From the NCBI GenBank assembly GCA_015499995.1, contig JADNRV010000036.1, positions 1 through 64,000 of the forward strand: a stretch of 64,000 nt of DNA, in the 5' to 3' direction. Below the pieces are notes generated by a model. That model ran no database searches and was not told the DNA's origin. It saw only the letters and a program-made list of their open reading frames with translations. The position numbers were made by a program, and so were the translations under genes. Source of the DNA: Flammula alnicola (taxonomy: Eukaryota; Basidiomycota; Agaricomycetes; Agaricales; Strophariaceae). Below, piece after piece: positions 32,578 to 46,757 of this stretch; the first letter of the stretch is position 1; the number at the start of each line of letters is the position of its first letter.

Positions 32578-35500
32578 GGTAGCAAGGGGAACTAGAAAAT
32601 GGCGCACAGCGGATGAATTTCGAATGCCTATGGCGGCGCAGAGTGGTGTGGTGTGGTGTGGTGGGGGAGCGGACGTATGGGCAAGGACTGGCAATGGAAG
32701 GGGGATATCGACTAGAGGGTGATTGGCATGTCTCTGCAAGGGTGAAAAAGCGAAAAGGGTTTTGACTTTTTATGAGCAATTTGTACCTTTGCGCCTTTTT
32801 TTTTTCTGTCGCTGTTCCATGTCGAGAGAAAGAAGCACCGTCAAGAAGCACGATTATGTCACCTCCCATATCCAGACAAGTCTATCCCTAAACAGGCTAT
32901 ATCGTTCCAGCCGTCAGGTCTCCTTCCTTGATTCTCGTCTGTCCCTCAAGTTCTTATCTCTCCTCTCGCCGACTTGTTCTCCTCCTCGTCGCTCTACCTC
33001 GAACATAAAACTCGCCGCTCAACATCTCCCTTTACCCCGACTCTCATCTCTCTAGCAACACCCACCTACCCATAAAAGCCTCAAAGGCACTTCCAAAAGG
33101 GTTTTCGAAGCACATCCACTTGAAGAAAACTGATGGTCAAATGACACCCCTACCCTTTTCGCGGTTGCTCGTGGCATCCCCTGGGCATCCCCGGCGCCCA
33201 AAGTCGCCCACAATTTATTTTCCATCTTCACAGCACACATTGCGGGGAACCCTCCGTCGGCCTTGGCACAATCTAGAACGCGTATACATGCTTACCTTTC
33301 TCCTCTAAAGCGCGCTGAACGAACCAAGGTACAACGAGCACCGTACGCTAAGCTTGTCCGACGTCCACAGAGGCCCGTCATATGTACATGATGATGCATG
33401 ATGCGCATCGCCCTCCGCCGCCGTTAACGCTGCCCGAGAATTCTTCTTCCCACGTTAACCTGTCCATCAGGAAGGTACCCACTTCTGATTCGAGTATATA
33501 TTAAGATTAAATCCTCCGGCTCCTCTGTAAAACCCCCCTCCGTCTTGTTCCTCTTGCTGCTGCTCCTTTCACCGGCACCACTGATGCGCGTACGCGACTG
33601 CGTTCCCGCAGAGTCCGTCGGCGCCGGCATACGTGGGAGCGTCCATTGACGACCCTTGGGCCTTTCCTTTTAACCGCGTCCCTGCACCGATGTAGTCAAG
33701 AAATTTCCGCTCCGCGAAAGATCTTCAATTTGTTTGTTTTTCTTCCCTTTTCCGCAACCATCATTGCACTGTGCAGGGTAGGTACCTAAGCCGTTACACC
33801 TGCGTATCAACACGTGGAGCGGTGTTCTCGTCAAGCCAAGAGACATTGTGTGCTGGCACTGGGAGTGGCCCCACCAGGTCCGGCGTAACTGTGGTCAGCG
33901 GGCGCCGTATCACATATTTCGCACCCCCCTGCTTCCACTGCAGCAATACTTATTCTGGAGTCTGAACAATGCAGTTACAGTGCCAATTAACAAATCAAGT
34001 GCTTACCGTCCCACCCTCCCAGCACCTCACGTTATTTGGTAGAGGACGCTAGAACCCCCACCTAACTTATACATATGAACGCGAAATTAACAGATGATAC
34101 GAACCGTGATCCATGAAAAACAATGTTTTACCAAAAGGATGCAAAACCGCCCTAGCGGCTCACAATGCATGGCACACACGGCTGCTTAAACCTGCAGATC
34201 AATGATCAATCCGGCATTCGTTAATTGTTACATAAACCTGAAGGAAACCGTACCGAGTGTTCCGTGTATGCCGACTTCCGACTCCATTTCCCGAATGCAT
34301 CTTGCCGCTGAATGTTGAACTTTAAACGTTGAACGTTGAACGTTGAACACTTATAAGCAGGTATGTATGGGGAACCCAGTGACAAGTCTGCTACTTACTT
34401 AGGGTCTTCCTCGCGAATCCGCACAGCGCCGGGGCGCCAATGCAGTCATCGGCCCTGGAAGGGAGCTCGAGGTGGCTGAATCAAACCTACATGTAAATAA
34501 ATCCATACGCGTGCACGCGCCAACTCTCGCGCTCAAGCTCCAGCGTACGAAATCAAGCGCATAACGATCTCTCGTTGACCATCATCACCCGACCAAAAGT
34601 ATATCGCTGACATAACATAACCCGCCTGTCACGAGTCCGACTCCCGATGCTGGAGGCCTGACCCCGACTCACGCCTGCCTCCTTCCGAACACTCGTTCAA
34701 TTCATACAAACTTCTTATCATGATTGACAAGTCTATGTATGTAGGTCAGCGTCTGGGTTTTACGCGCGAATTCGAATCCGTACGATACCAAGACGTCGAC
34801 ATACATACGTCGTAAGTAACGTCGGGCCGAAAGGACTTGGAGGGGGGGCGTTAAAGCCCAAGCCCAAGCAGCCCTCGCGCCGCATCGCTGACTGATTCGG
34901 ATTTTCGAAACCAATACGCGCTATGACGGTCTCTCGAATTCCATCACTGTCCTCCGACTCCTTACATCGCTATATGCTGGGCTGCATCGATGATGCTCAG
35001 CAGAGCAGGTAATTATAATTATAATTACAGCAAATCGGCATCCTCTCCCCGCCTCCGCCAGTGGATCCATTCACATGAAAACGATATTAACAGATGATAC
35101 ATCACGAAGAATGACAGCGCCGCCCCCACGTACTGGCAGCTAGTAAGTGCATGCTGGAAATCCATCTGGCATTTGTCGATTTCACACCTTACAGTTCACA
35201 AGTGTTACGAAAATTTTAATCGGCCTTCCTCCGTGCAATGTCCCAAATTCCAACTCGAGCTCCCTGCTCCGAATGCCCCCTTCCAAACGCTCATACTTAT
35301 AATGAATTCCCATCCACAGCGGGGCCCCGAACGGAGGCGTCGAAACCAAATCCGCTCCCTGATCTGAACTCAAGTTTAAACCAATACAATACTAACTATA
35401 TGCGCCAACTCAACTTCTGTACAGTATATCAAAGTTATGGCGATCTCTCGAGTACCATCATCCGATTCCTATATATCCATCATATGCATCATCATATTCT

Positions 35501-38500
35501 TGAACATGAATCAAATGACGTGTACTCTACTTACAATACAAGTACATGAGCGACGGCGATGGCGATGGCGATGCAGCGCTTTACACAAATAAATTATGGC
35601 GGCCGATGGATATCACGATTTGGCATGCTAGCTATAGCTATGTATGACATTGTATGTACATACTTGTGTTAGCGGGTCATCAGTGGCATCGCATGGCAGA
35701 CCAAGTCTTCAACCTTTTTTTTGTTACGATACAAGCCTTCCCAGAATCAGATTAGATTTCAATTGGATTTCAACATACATATTTGCTATAAAAAAAAGTA
35801 CAGCAATCGGACAACACTTTGAAAATATAAAACAGCAATCTAAGATCAGGCGCAGTCACGACGGACGAGGATGCAAGACGACGCCTCCTCGTCCGTCTGC
35901 CATCTCGCCCACTTAGTCTACCCCTTTCATCCCACTGGCATTACGATGAACCCTCCTCGGTTGATTGTCACCCCGCCTGCCCGAAAAGATTCATAATCAG
36001 TATACCAATGTCTGCTAATAAATCTCAGGAACATTGTAAAAGAGAAAGAATTCGATACAGTCGAGTGAATATAAGGAAACCATACATGATACCAAGAATG
36101 CAGAGTCGGGGTTTTGTATTTTGAAGCTCATGAGAAATAATAAATGCCCGAAACAGTGCGTAACACTTTTTGGCGTGGCAGCTCTGGGTATCTTGGCCTT
36201 CTCACATGATACCGTTGCTTGAGTAGATACATAGAACTGCCTGCTGCCTATGTCAAACACCAGTCAGTCGAGATATAGATTCAGCGACGGTTCCGCCCGC
36301 GGTAGGTGCTTGGGCTGTCGTGATTGGTATCCATGATGTTAATCAGCGCTAAATCCAAGTCACCAGCTAGTCCGACTAATACTATGATACGCGTGCCAGG
36401 CGCACTACTAGTACACATGTGAAACGGCCAAACCACGCCCGAATTTACTTATAGCCTCTCACATTGCTCTCATGCATCGGGCCGTGAACGAGAGCGCGGC
36501 AATGATCACACACCGTGTATGAATTTAGCTCAGGAGATACTATGAAATGAATGAAGTATGGATGAAGTTGAAGTGACGACATAGTACATTTCCCGGTGGA
36601 CGTCGGAGTTCCGACCACATCGAACTCAATGCGTTTGAACTTGTAAGTACGTAAGTAGGTACCATTAGGAACTGATTTGCGCATTGATTGAACTAGTATG
36701 TAGTACTATGATAATAGTAGTGTAACTGGCATCGCATTAGCATCGCAAGTGATGATGATAGTGATGATCAGCATGATATGCATCAAAGTAGAGTACGTAT
36801 TCGCACTCGCTGCGGGCGCCGGATGGGACATCTTCCCTTCTCTCCCTACTCCGAGGCACATGGATTCTCTTTCTTCGATTTCTTACAGAGATATTTGCGA
36901 GTTTAATCAAGTTGCTTCAGTAACGTCGCAGACAGACGAGTGGAGTCTCTAGTCTTGTGTCATCTCTCACCTCCATTATTGAGCAAGTGCTCCGAAAGGT
37001 GAAGGTAGACGTCCTTCACCAAGATAATTACTGCAATATTGAAGGGCACCTCAATTCCCACTCCAGGAAGTCTAAATCAGGAGTCAAACGCTCTCTCCAA
37101 AGATCAAGGCAAACGTTAATTGGCAAGAGTCCAGACTCATACATTAGTATGTGAAGAGCTTGCAAGTTAATCCATGATATCAACAATTTGCGCGCGTACA
37201 ATACATGCACACCATATGCATATGCATACCAGGTGTTTCAATAATGCATCATACAGAGAAAAGCATACCTGCAATCACATCATCTCAACTGCTACGGAGA
37301 TTCTAAATGAATTACATACAGATTAGTCGGTGTTTGGGAGGGCAAAGATATCGATGGTGAGAAGGAAAGACTTGGACAACTATTGATTTTGATTTTAATT
37401 TTAATTAGAATGTATTGTAGTCTTATCGGCTCCCTCGGTTGCGCCCAGGACAAAATTCACGGGCGGCACGGGAGTGTGAGCTCTATCGAAGGCATAATTA
37501 GAACGACTGAATTGCATCCAAGGCTTAAATTCGGAGGGAAGCAAGACCGTGGCGACATCACATCCTACTTAATCACTTGTAAGACCAACCAGTGTGTACG
37601 TTTATAGATCAATTGGCAGACTTCACGTTCAGACTTCTTGTTGTCTGGCCATGGAAAGGACCAGAAGTACGAGCACTATATAAGAATACCGCAGCTCGAT
37701 GGCACAATTTTTACGACGCCAAGGATGCCTTTGTGCCCTCTCCAGAGCTCCTCGGACTTCCGCATCGCTGGCTCGCTTGTGGCTGAGAACTTCCTAAAAA
37801 GGCAATGCGGCGCATCAAACTCCGCTGACAAGGTGTGGGTAGGTACACGGCAAAGAGCATGACCTAGGATGGAGGCTCCGCGCCTGAGCTTCCGACGATT
37901 TGTCCATTCTCTACTAATACGGACCGATGGTGTATCCCATGGCCAGCCCACGGAGAATTCATGGGGATAATAGCGTCTGCACTGTTCAAATGGCATTGGA
38001 CGGTGTTTCACCCTATCCATATAATCATACGTATCAAGCTTCCGTCTATACCTGCGTTAGCGCCTTTTAGTACTGTCTTTTATATTATCAGGTCCGACTC
38101 GGACTGGGCCTCCATAAGATTCCTTTCATGTATGATGCATGCGAATCGGAGAATCAAACACAACCAATGCCCAAGCGCGACAGCTGAACAGTTATTTTTG
38201 CTTTCGTGATGCTACGAACTTGTCGGACTGTTCCGACATGTCCAGCTAGGCTTGTGAGCAAGAATAGGGTTTTGTTCGTGCCTTGTACTTGAAATCCCTG
38301 GAGTTCTCTCCATCGATAGCTCATGACGCTCAACGAAAGTTCGATATTTATGATGACTGGGAAGAAAAATAATACATTGTCTCTAGTTGTATCGTTAAAG
38401 TTTTACTCGGTGACCCACAACGAAATCAAAGGTAAGCTTTTTGACATGGCAGGTTCTATTATTAGAGGCTTCTTTCTCTGGTGCCGGAAACACGAAGTGA

Positions 38501-38760
38501 CTGGTATCAGAATCTACATTATTCACAGCAACGGTGGGATGAAGTAGACCAAAGAAAGATCACACTCCCCTCGTGTGGAATACAAGCGCGTGATGATACA
38601 GGTTGAATCTTCTTATTCTGGCGACATTAGGTATCGTATCAAGATCAAGATCCATACCCATGCCAGGGCTTATGCAACGTATCATATAATGGTCAAGATT
38701 GGGCGTTGACTTTCGGTATCCCCTGGTCCTGGACTGACCGCCTTCCTACCGTCCCTTAGG
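32578..38760. other. Gene-poor interval of about 6 kb
   Basis: The first 0.5 kb is the P450 promoter. I found no conserved protein motif on either strand across the rest and no tRNA or rRNA. Reading frames are short and mutually overlapping. Local features: four GTTGAAC units at 34314-34348, the string ATTAACAGATGATAC at both 34088 and 35088, TGATGA microsatellites at about 36750-36770, and TGCATATGCATA at about 37215. It may hold long non-coding RNAs or relic sequence; nothing can be assigned. Confidence 0.45.
34314..34348 (+). repeat. Short tandem repeat (GTTGAAC)4
   Basis: GTTGAAC occurs at 34314, 34328, 34335 and 34342; the last three are directly adjacent and the first is separated by TTTAAAC, a variant unit. 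Confidence 0.8.
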
Positions 38761-40164
38761 ATGCAGAACGTCTCGATGATTTACCCAGGCTCGACACCGT
38801 TGATGTTCCTGCCTCCTCAGGAGGCTCAAATTATTAATCTTGCGACATACCTTCACGTTGCCTCGACCGGTGTAAGTACGCTATGCTGTCCTGTATGCTC
38901 CATTTTTTTCGGCAAGTATTCACTTCTCTCTGTCTCGCAGGTGCTCCTATGGGATATTCTCAATAACCTGAGAAACGACTTCAAGCTCCTCTTTACGTAC
39001 AAGCTTGGCGTCCCAACACTCCTTTACTTCGTTATCAGGCGAGTGCTGTAGATGGGCGGGAAAGCAGTTCAGAACCTGAAACTATGGTATTAAATCCAGG
39101 ACTACGTTGCTAGCGTATGCTCTAGGCAGGGCAGTTCTATTAAGTGTGTTATATTGCTTATAGCAGCCTAGATCGCTCGCTAAATCCAATACCGCATCAG
39201 CATCACCCGTCGCGGATTGCGGAAGACTATCTGCTACACTCAACGGATTACTTATCGTCTCCGTGTCTTGTTCGACGACCTTCTTCTATCTTCGCGTGGT
39301 GGCCGTGTACAGCATAAACAAGTATGTCACCGGGTTCTTCGGCATAACTTGGCTGTCCACGGTGGCGATGTCCATAACATTCTTCAAGGCATTTGGTGCC
39401 CAGCATATCGGACCGACTCAGTATTGCGCCGAGACGGTCGATGGGCACTTCCTTCTCGCGATTGTCATTGTCCTCTTGGCTAATGACTTGCTCGTCTATG
39501 TCGCCATCGCGTTTCGCATCTACCGCATATTCCTCGACTACGAGTTCGAGGCAGATCTGAAGAGGAGAGTGGTCATCTTGCTTTTCGGCGCGTCATTGCC
39601 AGTTGGCTCCAAGATCGTCCTACTCGAAAGTCAGCTTTATTGCTTGTTAGATTTCCATCCTTTTCAATGCATGAACGACTTGTACTCACTACTATCTGCC
39701 GCAGGATCATCGTGCTCAGTAAAGCATTCCTGGTGGTCACCATTTCTGTAAACGACACAAAATACGCCATGTACATCATCTGCCACCTGGTTCTGGTGAC
39801 CGTGCTGTCTGCTCGTGTGTATCGAGAGCTCAGGGATATCCATGCCAATAATTGCAGAACAACCACGGAATTCCGTACCGGAAACCTGACATCGGCCGAA
39901 TTCACAGATGCGGTCATCCGGACAGCCCAGGAGAGAAAGACCAGAGAACTCGATGAGACGTCGTCGATAGAGGAGGGGTCTATTACTGGCACTGCAAGTA
40001 TCCATGGCTCGATTCCAAGCATGATGAGCAGTCAGCGCACTGGCCAAGGGAGTGGAAGTGAAGCAGGCATCGACATGCACACCTTCTCCCGCAACGGTCA
40101 ACGGAGCCAGCAAAGCAGTTTTTCCCGAAGCGAGCAAACATCAGACAATACTCGGAAAGTTTGA
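38761..40164 (+). CDS. Multi-pass membrane protein of a basidiomycete-expanded family
   Basis: ATG 38761 to TGA 40162-40164. The N-terminal exon gives YLHVASTG, spliced at GGT|GTAAGT to VLLWDILNNLRNDFKLL and then LGVPTLLYFVIR, in the style of DUF6533-like proteins (the usual YDH motif is absent). Later exons give LIVSVSCSTTFFYLRVVAVY, KYVTGFFGITWLSTVAMSI, GPTQYCAE, LLAIVIVLLANDLLVYVAIAF, and after an intron IIVLSKAFLVVTISVND with MYIICHLVLVTVLSARVY. That makes about seven hydrophobic segments and a Ser/Thr-rich cytosolic tail. The donor after FVIR may be GC-type (GCGAGT). Such proteins are numerous in mushrooms and of unknown function; a receptor- or sensor-like role has been guessed from topology only. 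Confidence 0.7.
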
Positions 40165-40781
40165 GCGCGTCGATACGGCGGCGAGACATTACAATTCGCC
40201 TGCTGAGCCTTTGGCAGGTAGTGGTTGGACGTCGATGGGAGTGTTGTCAGCGTTGTAACCAGCGTAAATTTCACAATAAAATGCAGATAATTATGTAATA
40301 TAGGTTTTAGAACAATTTGGGAGAGCGCTAAGTACGTAAGTTATTAGATAAGATATGTAGCATTAATTACAACACAGCACCAGACAGCTCAAGAGTTAAT
40401 ACTTAACAAGGTTAATAAAGCCAATTAGCTGCTGACCTCTACTACAATCATTGCATAAGTACGTATGAGCAAGAACAGAAGCGAGGTCAGATCACTCATG
40501 TCCATTGCAAGTCCATTGTCAAAAAAACTTCAAAGAAAATCGCACAACAGTGATTTGACAGTGATGCACAGCAATGGCCAAGTCATACCATCTCGGCAAT
40601 CATGTACTCAATAACAGGTAGACATATGGATATCGGGCATGGAATTGACAAATAAAAGACGGAAGAAAGAGACGCGACGAAAGTCGGCAGAAGTAAGCGA
40701 GGAGAAAGGAGAAAACATAAATGTGACTGAAGTGAGCACTGCCATCAAACAACAGGAGAAATGTACGACAACTCAAACAAG
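40165..40781. other. Intergenic region between convergent genes
   Basis: Holds the 3' regions of the membrane-protein gene (plus) and the exchanger gene (minus). AT-rich around 40270-40420. No further gene seen. Confidence 0.4.
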
Positions 40782-42802
40782 CTATTTAAAGCACTGTAAT
40801 CCCTGGCCTTGGATGACTCTACCTGTACCGTGCGGGAAATACCAGAAAGAGACCGCGATCAGGATGTACACGGCTGTAAAACACAGGGATTTAGGACATG
40901 TCAAAGAAAGGCATAACGATAATTACTCACCGATCAAAACTAACCCGCTCATCCAATGTGACTTACCACCCTCAACGGAGAATTTGACAAGGAGGACAGA
41001 AAGGAACAACACCTGTGTCATGACCTGTCAGTCAAGACGGAAGGAGGATCAAGAGTGTAACGCACGATGGTCTCAAGCGGGTCAAACAACAGAGTAAGTG
41101 GTTTGCCCATCCCCCATGCCACCAAGACCAACACCGGAATAACAAATAGGGCAATCTGTATGCAACTGCCCACCGCAATAGCCATCGCTAGATCGAATTT
41201 CCCCTTCCTCGCCACGATAACAGCAGTAGTGTGTTCGGCGGCATTACTGATAATAGGGATGACAATCAGCGTGATCCACTCCTTCGAGATGCTCGGGTGC
41301 GAAGCGACTAGGCCATCCAGCGAGTCAACGAGGCACTCGGCAGTTAGGTAGGCCAAACCGGTAACAGCCACGAGGAGCAGCAACGCAGAGGAAATATTGA
41401 GCTTCGCCACTTCTTCGTCGTCCGAAGAGGAAGACGATGAAGAAGACGAGCATGCTGCGGTGGGCAGGGGAAGGGTTTGAGTGGACTGGTGGCCGAAGCT
41501 AGAGCCAGAGCTTGATTGAGAAGATGTTGCGCACTCCTGAAAAGTATCCAGGAATAGATGTTTGTGCGAGTAAAATTGGAAGAACAGCTGGAAGTTATGT
41601 TAATTAATATGAATAATAATGAAGGCAAGGAAAGGCGCACATAAGCGATGTAACTGGAAAGCAGAAATAAAGGTAAGAGTTATGTTGGAGAAGTCAAGAT
41701 ACGTAGAAAATTTCACATCATTATGAGAATAATAGCACTTGCTCGACTGAGTTCCAAGAGGATCTCGACCTCAGTTCCCGGCGCCAGACGAGTTTCAAGG
41801 TATTGATGCTACAATGATAAGATTAGATTAGAAGGGTCAAGAGGCAGTCTCAGGCATAACACGAACGAAGGCGGCAGGAATCATCAATGAGATTACAGAT
41901 ACTATCATCAAAGAAGAGTTGAGCTGAGCAACCATCGGCTGGAATTGCTGCTGGTGGAACTTGAAGCCTCCGACTATTAAATAGAGTCAATAAAAAGAAG
42001 AGAGTATAAGGCATAACATACCAATAAACGAGCAACCGAGGACAAGCAGTAGATTGCTCAGAAGTCCACCGAGAAGAGTGCTTTGCACGACTTCCAATTC
42101 ACACTATAAATTAAGTTCAACAGCTCCTTCGAAAGGGGGAAAATAAATGGGCCAACTTACCTGTTTCAGAGCAATGCCCGAAATGATCATTTCGAGGAGG
42201 TTTCCGAGGGACGCGTTCAACAATCCTCCGACATTCTGGCTGGTACTGAGAGCGAGTTGCTCAGTACCTAGACCGAGAAGAGCGGCTAGAGGTACGATTC
42301 CAAGCCCAGAGAAAATGAAGATTAAGACGGAGCTCTTGTGGGTGTAATGAAGTGCCCAGGAGACGGGAATGCAAAGCAACAAAAGGTTGAACGGCGTATA
42401 CCGAAAGGCAGCCATGAATGATGCGCAATAGGTAGGTCGCGGCCCAGCCGGTAACCTGGGGGTGAAAAGTGCACCGAGGCGTTCAATCTTGGATAAGATC
42501 GATCCCCTTAGCCCCCGACGGTGTACGTGTTGACTGTCGACGTTGCCAAGCTCGTCCAAGTAGGCTGGCGTAGTTCCATTGCGTTCGACGTGTTCAATTT
42601 TAGCGAAGTCCTTTTCTTGGACGCCAACATGGATGAACTCCGAAGTAGGTACACAATTTTGTCTCGTCTTCACTTGAGCCGCCCGATCATTGCGCGTCCC
42701 ACTACTGGGGGGTTCGTCGTCATCCTCAGCGATGGGAGGTGTTGGCTGTGGCAAAACACTGGTGAAGACATTATGAACCGATAAAGTAGAAGACTCTCCC
42801 AT
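40782..42802 (-). CDS. Vacuolar-type Ca2+/H+ exchanger (CAX family)
   Basis: ATG 42802, about eight exons, stop TAG 40782-40784. After a hydrophilic N-terminal region of about 120 residues come the membrane segments. The two exchanger repeats are clear: first GGLLNASLGNLLEMIISGIALKQ-type c-1 region, second SNAAEHTTAVIVARKGKFDL c-2 region, each with the Glu that carries Ca2+/H+. Between them lies an acidic, Ser-rich loop ([13 protein letters not shown]), and TM11 follows with FSVEGGKSHWMSG. CAX proteins move cytosolic Ca2+ into the vacuole using the proton gradient, like yeast VCX1. Length (about 450-480 residues) is typical. No defect seen. Confidence 0.9.
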
Positions 42803-43740
42803 TCAAGGTGTATTCAAGTATTTCAAAGGTTTAGGAGAGACTCAGTAAAGCGAAAATGGGGGAAATCTGCGCGGGGTCTGAGGTGGAGGTGTTTATATGT
42901 TCAACGCTCGCGCCTTGGCGCCTCTTGGCAATTGCGCTCCATGTCACGTTATGGCGGCCATTGCATGTTGATGCCGGCTGCCCCGGCATCACACAATTTC
43001 CTCCTTTGCCGTGCAACCGTTGAGAAATGCAGACAATCACTGCACAGGCAATACCTCTGCCACACCATCATTCAACTACGTAGTCCAGACAATAAGCGCT
43101 AGAGCCACATCTAGAAATTTCGATTGCTGTATATAGCTGGTCCGGCCGGCGCTTGATTACTCTGAGTGTGCCAGAAGCCTTGTCATCGAACCAAGACTCA
43201 AATCAAACCCCATCAGTACGCCAAGAAAATCTTGTCTTGGATTCGTCGTTTTTGATTATCATACACGTATGCCCAGCGCACAGTCCAAGGAATGAGTGGG
43301 GAGAGGGGGGGCATACGGGATCGAAATAGTGACTGGAGCGTGAAATTGGGGGTATTATCTTAGGACCTACAAGCAATTTATGCACCGATACAAAGACTAG
43401 AGCTGAAAACGCACAATAATACATTTTATGTCTAACAGCCTTAACTCATACATTTAAATTCAGTCAGCGACGTGGAGAAAATAGCTTTCCGATATCGATA
43501 GTAAATTATTGCGGCAGCGTCTACGTAAGCTGCGAGTTTGAAGACAGAAAGAATATACGTGAAGATCGTCATCAAGTCGTATCTATCGTACAAGTGTATG
43601 CCATAAGGAAATGAGCGCGTACAAGCAGCGATAAACCTGCGTCTCATTGACATTAAGCGATCGCGCGCGTATATCCCAAGGATGAAAAAGAAAACACTGT
43701 GATACAACGATAAGAGAATCATGATGCACGGATATGCTGT
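42803..43740. other. Intergenic region
   Basis: Between the exchanger start and the urea-transporter stop. No conserved coding sequence on either strand. It contains the promoter of the exchanger, including a GC-richer stretch at about 42900-43000. Confidence 0.4.
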
Positions 43741-46700
43741 TTATGCTTCAGAGGCTGGTGCAAGTGTCTCGACGAATTTTCCACTTCCTTTCGTGAAGAG
43801 ATCCTGATACAAGTATTCCTTTAAGTAAATCATATTAGACTCAAAAATCAACGCTACTGCGCACCTTATAGATACCCTTCGACATCAGGGTCAGTGCGTG
43901 TCGACTCTCATAGAGAGGATAAACGACGACGGAGATCGCGGATATGAATGTCCAGGCAATGCCGACAGCTACCCAACCACTCAGTCCTCCAACGCTGTAG
44001 ATGTGCGACGAGAAGAAGAGCGGAAGAGGGATAATCAGAATAAGCACGACAAACTAACATGCGGAGATCAGACAGTTGTTTACTATTCGATCAAATGGGA
44101 ATGCCATACCAGCCCAACAGAGGAGTAGGTCGCGAACTTGAAGGCCTTATTGAGAGCAACAGGATCGAGTTCGTCTGCTTCTTCGGAACCAGCGTACGAA
44201 TCGCCAGCAATGGATTCCTTGACACTAGCCTGCTTCTTGACGCTGTCCCGGTCACTTTTTTCTTCAAGTTCAGAAGGGGGAGGAGTGGGCTTGTTAATGG
44301 CACGGGTCGTCTCCCAGTCGAAGTCATCAGGCCACTGTTTATATAATTAATGAAAACCTGAGTAAATGAGAACTTGGATAACTCACGATCAACGACGAGA
44401 CGGTGGCAATAATAGCGCCGACACCAATGGAAGCAAGGTTTCCAGCCAACATCTCGAAGTCACCTCCGCTTGTCTTAGGCACAAAAAATTCAAGAATTAA
44501 AATCGATATTCAAGTAATGTGCAGTGAGTTGACATACCACAACGTTAATAACACCGTTATTGAGAGTTGCTGTGGTTACCAACCAGGCAATGATACCGGC
44601 GGCGAAACCAGCGATAGATCCAATGATACAGCCCCACTTATTGGCTTTGCTCCAGGTGATGCACAGAGCGATAGGAACAACGGCAGATCCGAGGATGACG
44701 CCCATGAACGTCTAGTATCGACGAGTAAACGTTAATCATTGTTCGATGTGATGAACAATAAAGCATGGAAGCTTACATAGAGCCAACCCATAGAAACCCC
44801 GATGTAAAAGAAGATAAGGCCGGCCAAGCCGCAAACCAGAGCATAAAATGCGACCTTTGGGTAAAGGCTTAATTGACAAGGAAGTGATCATCAATATAAA
44901 CAAACTCACAGCACCATGCCCCACTCGTAAAATCTGTTCCTCGGTGGCCTTGGGGTTGATATAGGTCTATCGATAGATGGGTTAATCCCAGCATGAAGTT
45001 TATATGGACCCTGGATATCACTCGCCTTGTAAACATCATACGTCAAAAGGGACGAAACGGCGATGAGTTCAGCGGAGCAAGCACTAGTGACGGCCAAAAA
45101 GAGAAGGACAAGGAGGGCAGCAGCTCCACCTTTTCCGAGGAGTGCGGCGGCTGCGGCAGCAGCAGGAAGACCAGCAGAGACATCGGCAGGGGTCAGGACC
45201 TTCATGGCGGGGTCACCGCGGAGGGCGACGGCGGCAAGGCCGAGCGTAGTGGCAAAGGTGAAGGGAATAGCGAACCACGCCAAACCGCCAAGGAGGTAAG
45301 CCTTGACGGTAGTAGCAGGACGACTGGCGATAGCCCGTTGCCAGTAGGCCTGATCCTGGAAGACAGTGGCGAAGTTACCGATGATATTGATCACACCGAA
45401 GATAAGGCCATTCTTTGAACGCATGGTGATATATGAGCCATGTGCGTTGCCCGGAACGGGGGCGGCGGCAGACGCTGCTGCGAGCAGTTCGTGCATCTTC
45501 TTGGGGCTGCCGATCTTTTCGCTGGTGGCATATACAGTGAAGACGAAGGTCTGAGAGTTGACATTTTCGTAATAAATAACAGTATTTGCAAAAGCAGGTG
45601 ATGGGAACATACCAGGATAATGGCGAAGAGGACAGTGGTGTGCGTGCTATGGGAAATACATACGTCAGATATAGTTCTGTCGCCTTTCTTCAGAGACAGT
45701 CTTACTAATCGCAGAGGAGCGTCGAACGCATTCCTCCTACAACGACATACACGGCGACTCCGAGAGGAATAAGGAAGCAAGCCTGCCGTTTGCTTTTAAG
45801 AAAACAGAGAAACACGCTATAATCTAATAACACTCACAGCCAAGGTACTCATTCCCGTCAGATCTGTCACAGTTGCTGAACCACCAAGAATCAGCATAGA
45901 GCTGACAATAATGTTTGTTGCAAACCTGCAAGGCTCGATCAGCGTCATACTCAATGTGAGACGATGACATTCACTCACCCAAAGAACATGAAAACGAGAT
46001 GAGCAGTTTTCCCCCAACGAGCTCCGACGATCTCAAGCCATGTGTGCGCGTAGGGCGCATGAAGCTTCAGCTTGGCAGCCAACTGGACGGGAAAGGAAAT
46101 GAGTACGTGCTCTTAAAAGCGAGGTTTCGACGAACCATAGCAAAGAGCAAGACCTGCACGGTTGCACCAGCTTCGCAAATATTTCAGTTATTGGTCACAA
46201 GCATTTTTCATTTCCGTACCTCCATACCACCAAGGCCCACTGATACCTGTCGATCAAATTTTGTTAGGCAAACATCAAAGAATTCAATGGTGAGCACGTA
46301 CCAAACTTATAAGCCACGGCACTACTTTGTAACTGCGAAAATTTAGTTAACTGAATAAAGTAGATATCTCGAAACGCACCAGGGTCGCAGCCCAAGTCCA
46401 GGCAGAGACAATTCCGGAGGCAATCAAACCAGGCTTGACACTTCGAGAAGCACTGGTGAATTCTTCAGAATTCTTGGGTGAATACGCCGTGTATCGCGCC
46501 TGGATGGCAGTGATAATCAACATAAACGCGCTGAAGAACAAGCCGATCCCTAGAGAAACCATTTCCCATTAGCATCATGTTCTTGCCGTCAACGACTCGA
46601 ATGACGTACCAACGACTGAATTAAGGCAAAGAAGATATCAATGAAAAAAAAAATCAAAAGAGCATCTGACAGTGAATTTCGGCTTTCCGTAATGAGTGCA

Positions 46701-46757
46701 CGGACACTTACCCACTCCATAGCCGGCACCTTGAGGAAGTACAGTGGTGTCGGACAT
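43741..46757 (-). CDS. DUR3: DUR3-type urea/polyamine sodium:solute symporter family transporter
   Basis: ATG 46757 (MSDTTVLPQGAGYGV), about fourteen exons, stop TAA 43741-43743. Sodium:solute-symporter blocks: FSAFMLIITAIQARYTAYSP with NSEEFTSASRSVKPGLIA, SAWTWAATLLQSSAVAYKFG, GPWWYGAGATVQVLLFA, HTWLEIVGARWGKTAHLVFM, a GGMRSTLLCDYTHTTVLF block (near-invariant in DUR3), MRSKNGLIFGVINIIGNFA-TVFQDQAYWQRAIASRP, and LFLAVTSACSAELIAVSSLL. The order and these signature blocks match fungal urea active transporters. They import urea, and in yeast also polyamines, at the plasma membrane and are controlled by nitrogen supply. No catabolic urease or urea amidolyase gene is in the window. Expected length (about 680 residues) fits. 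Confidence 0.9.
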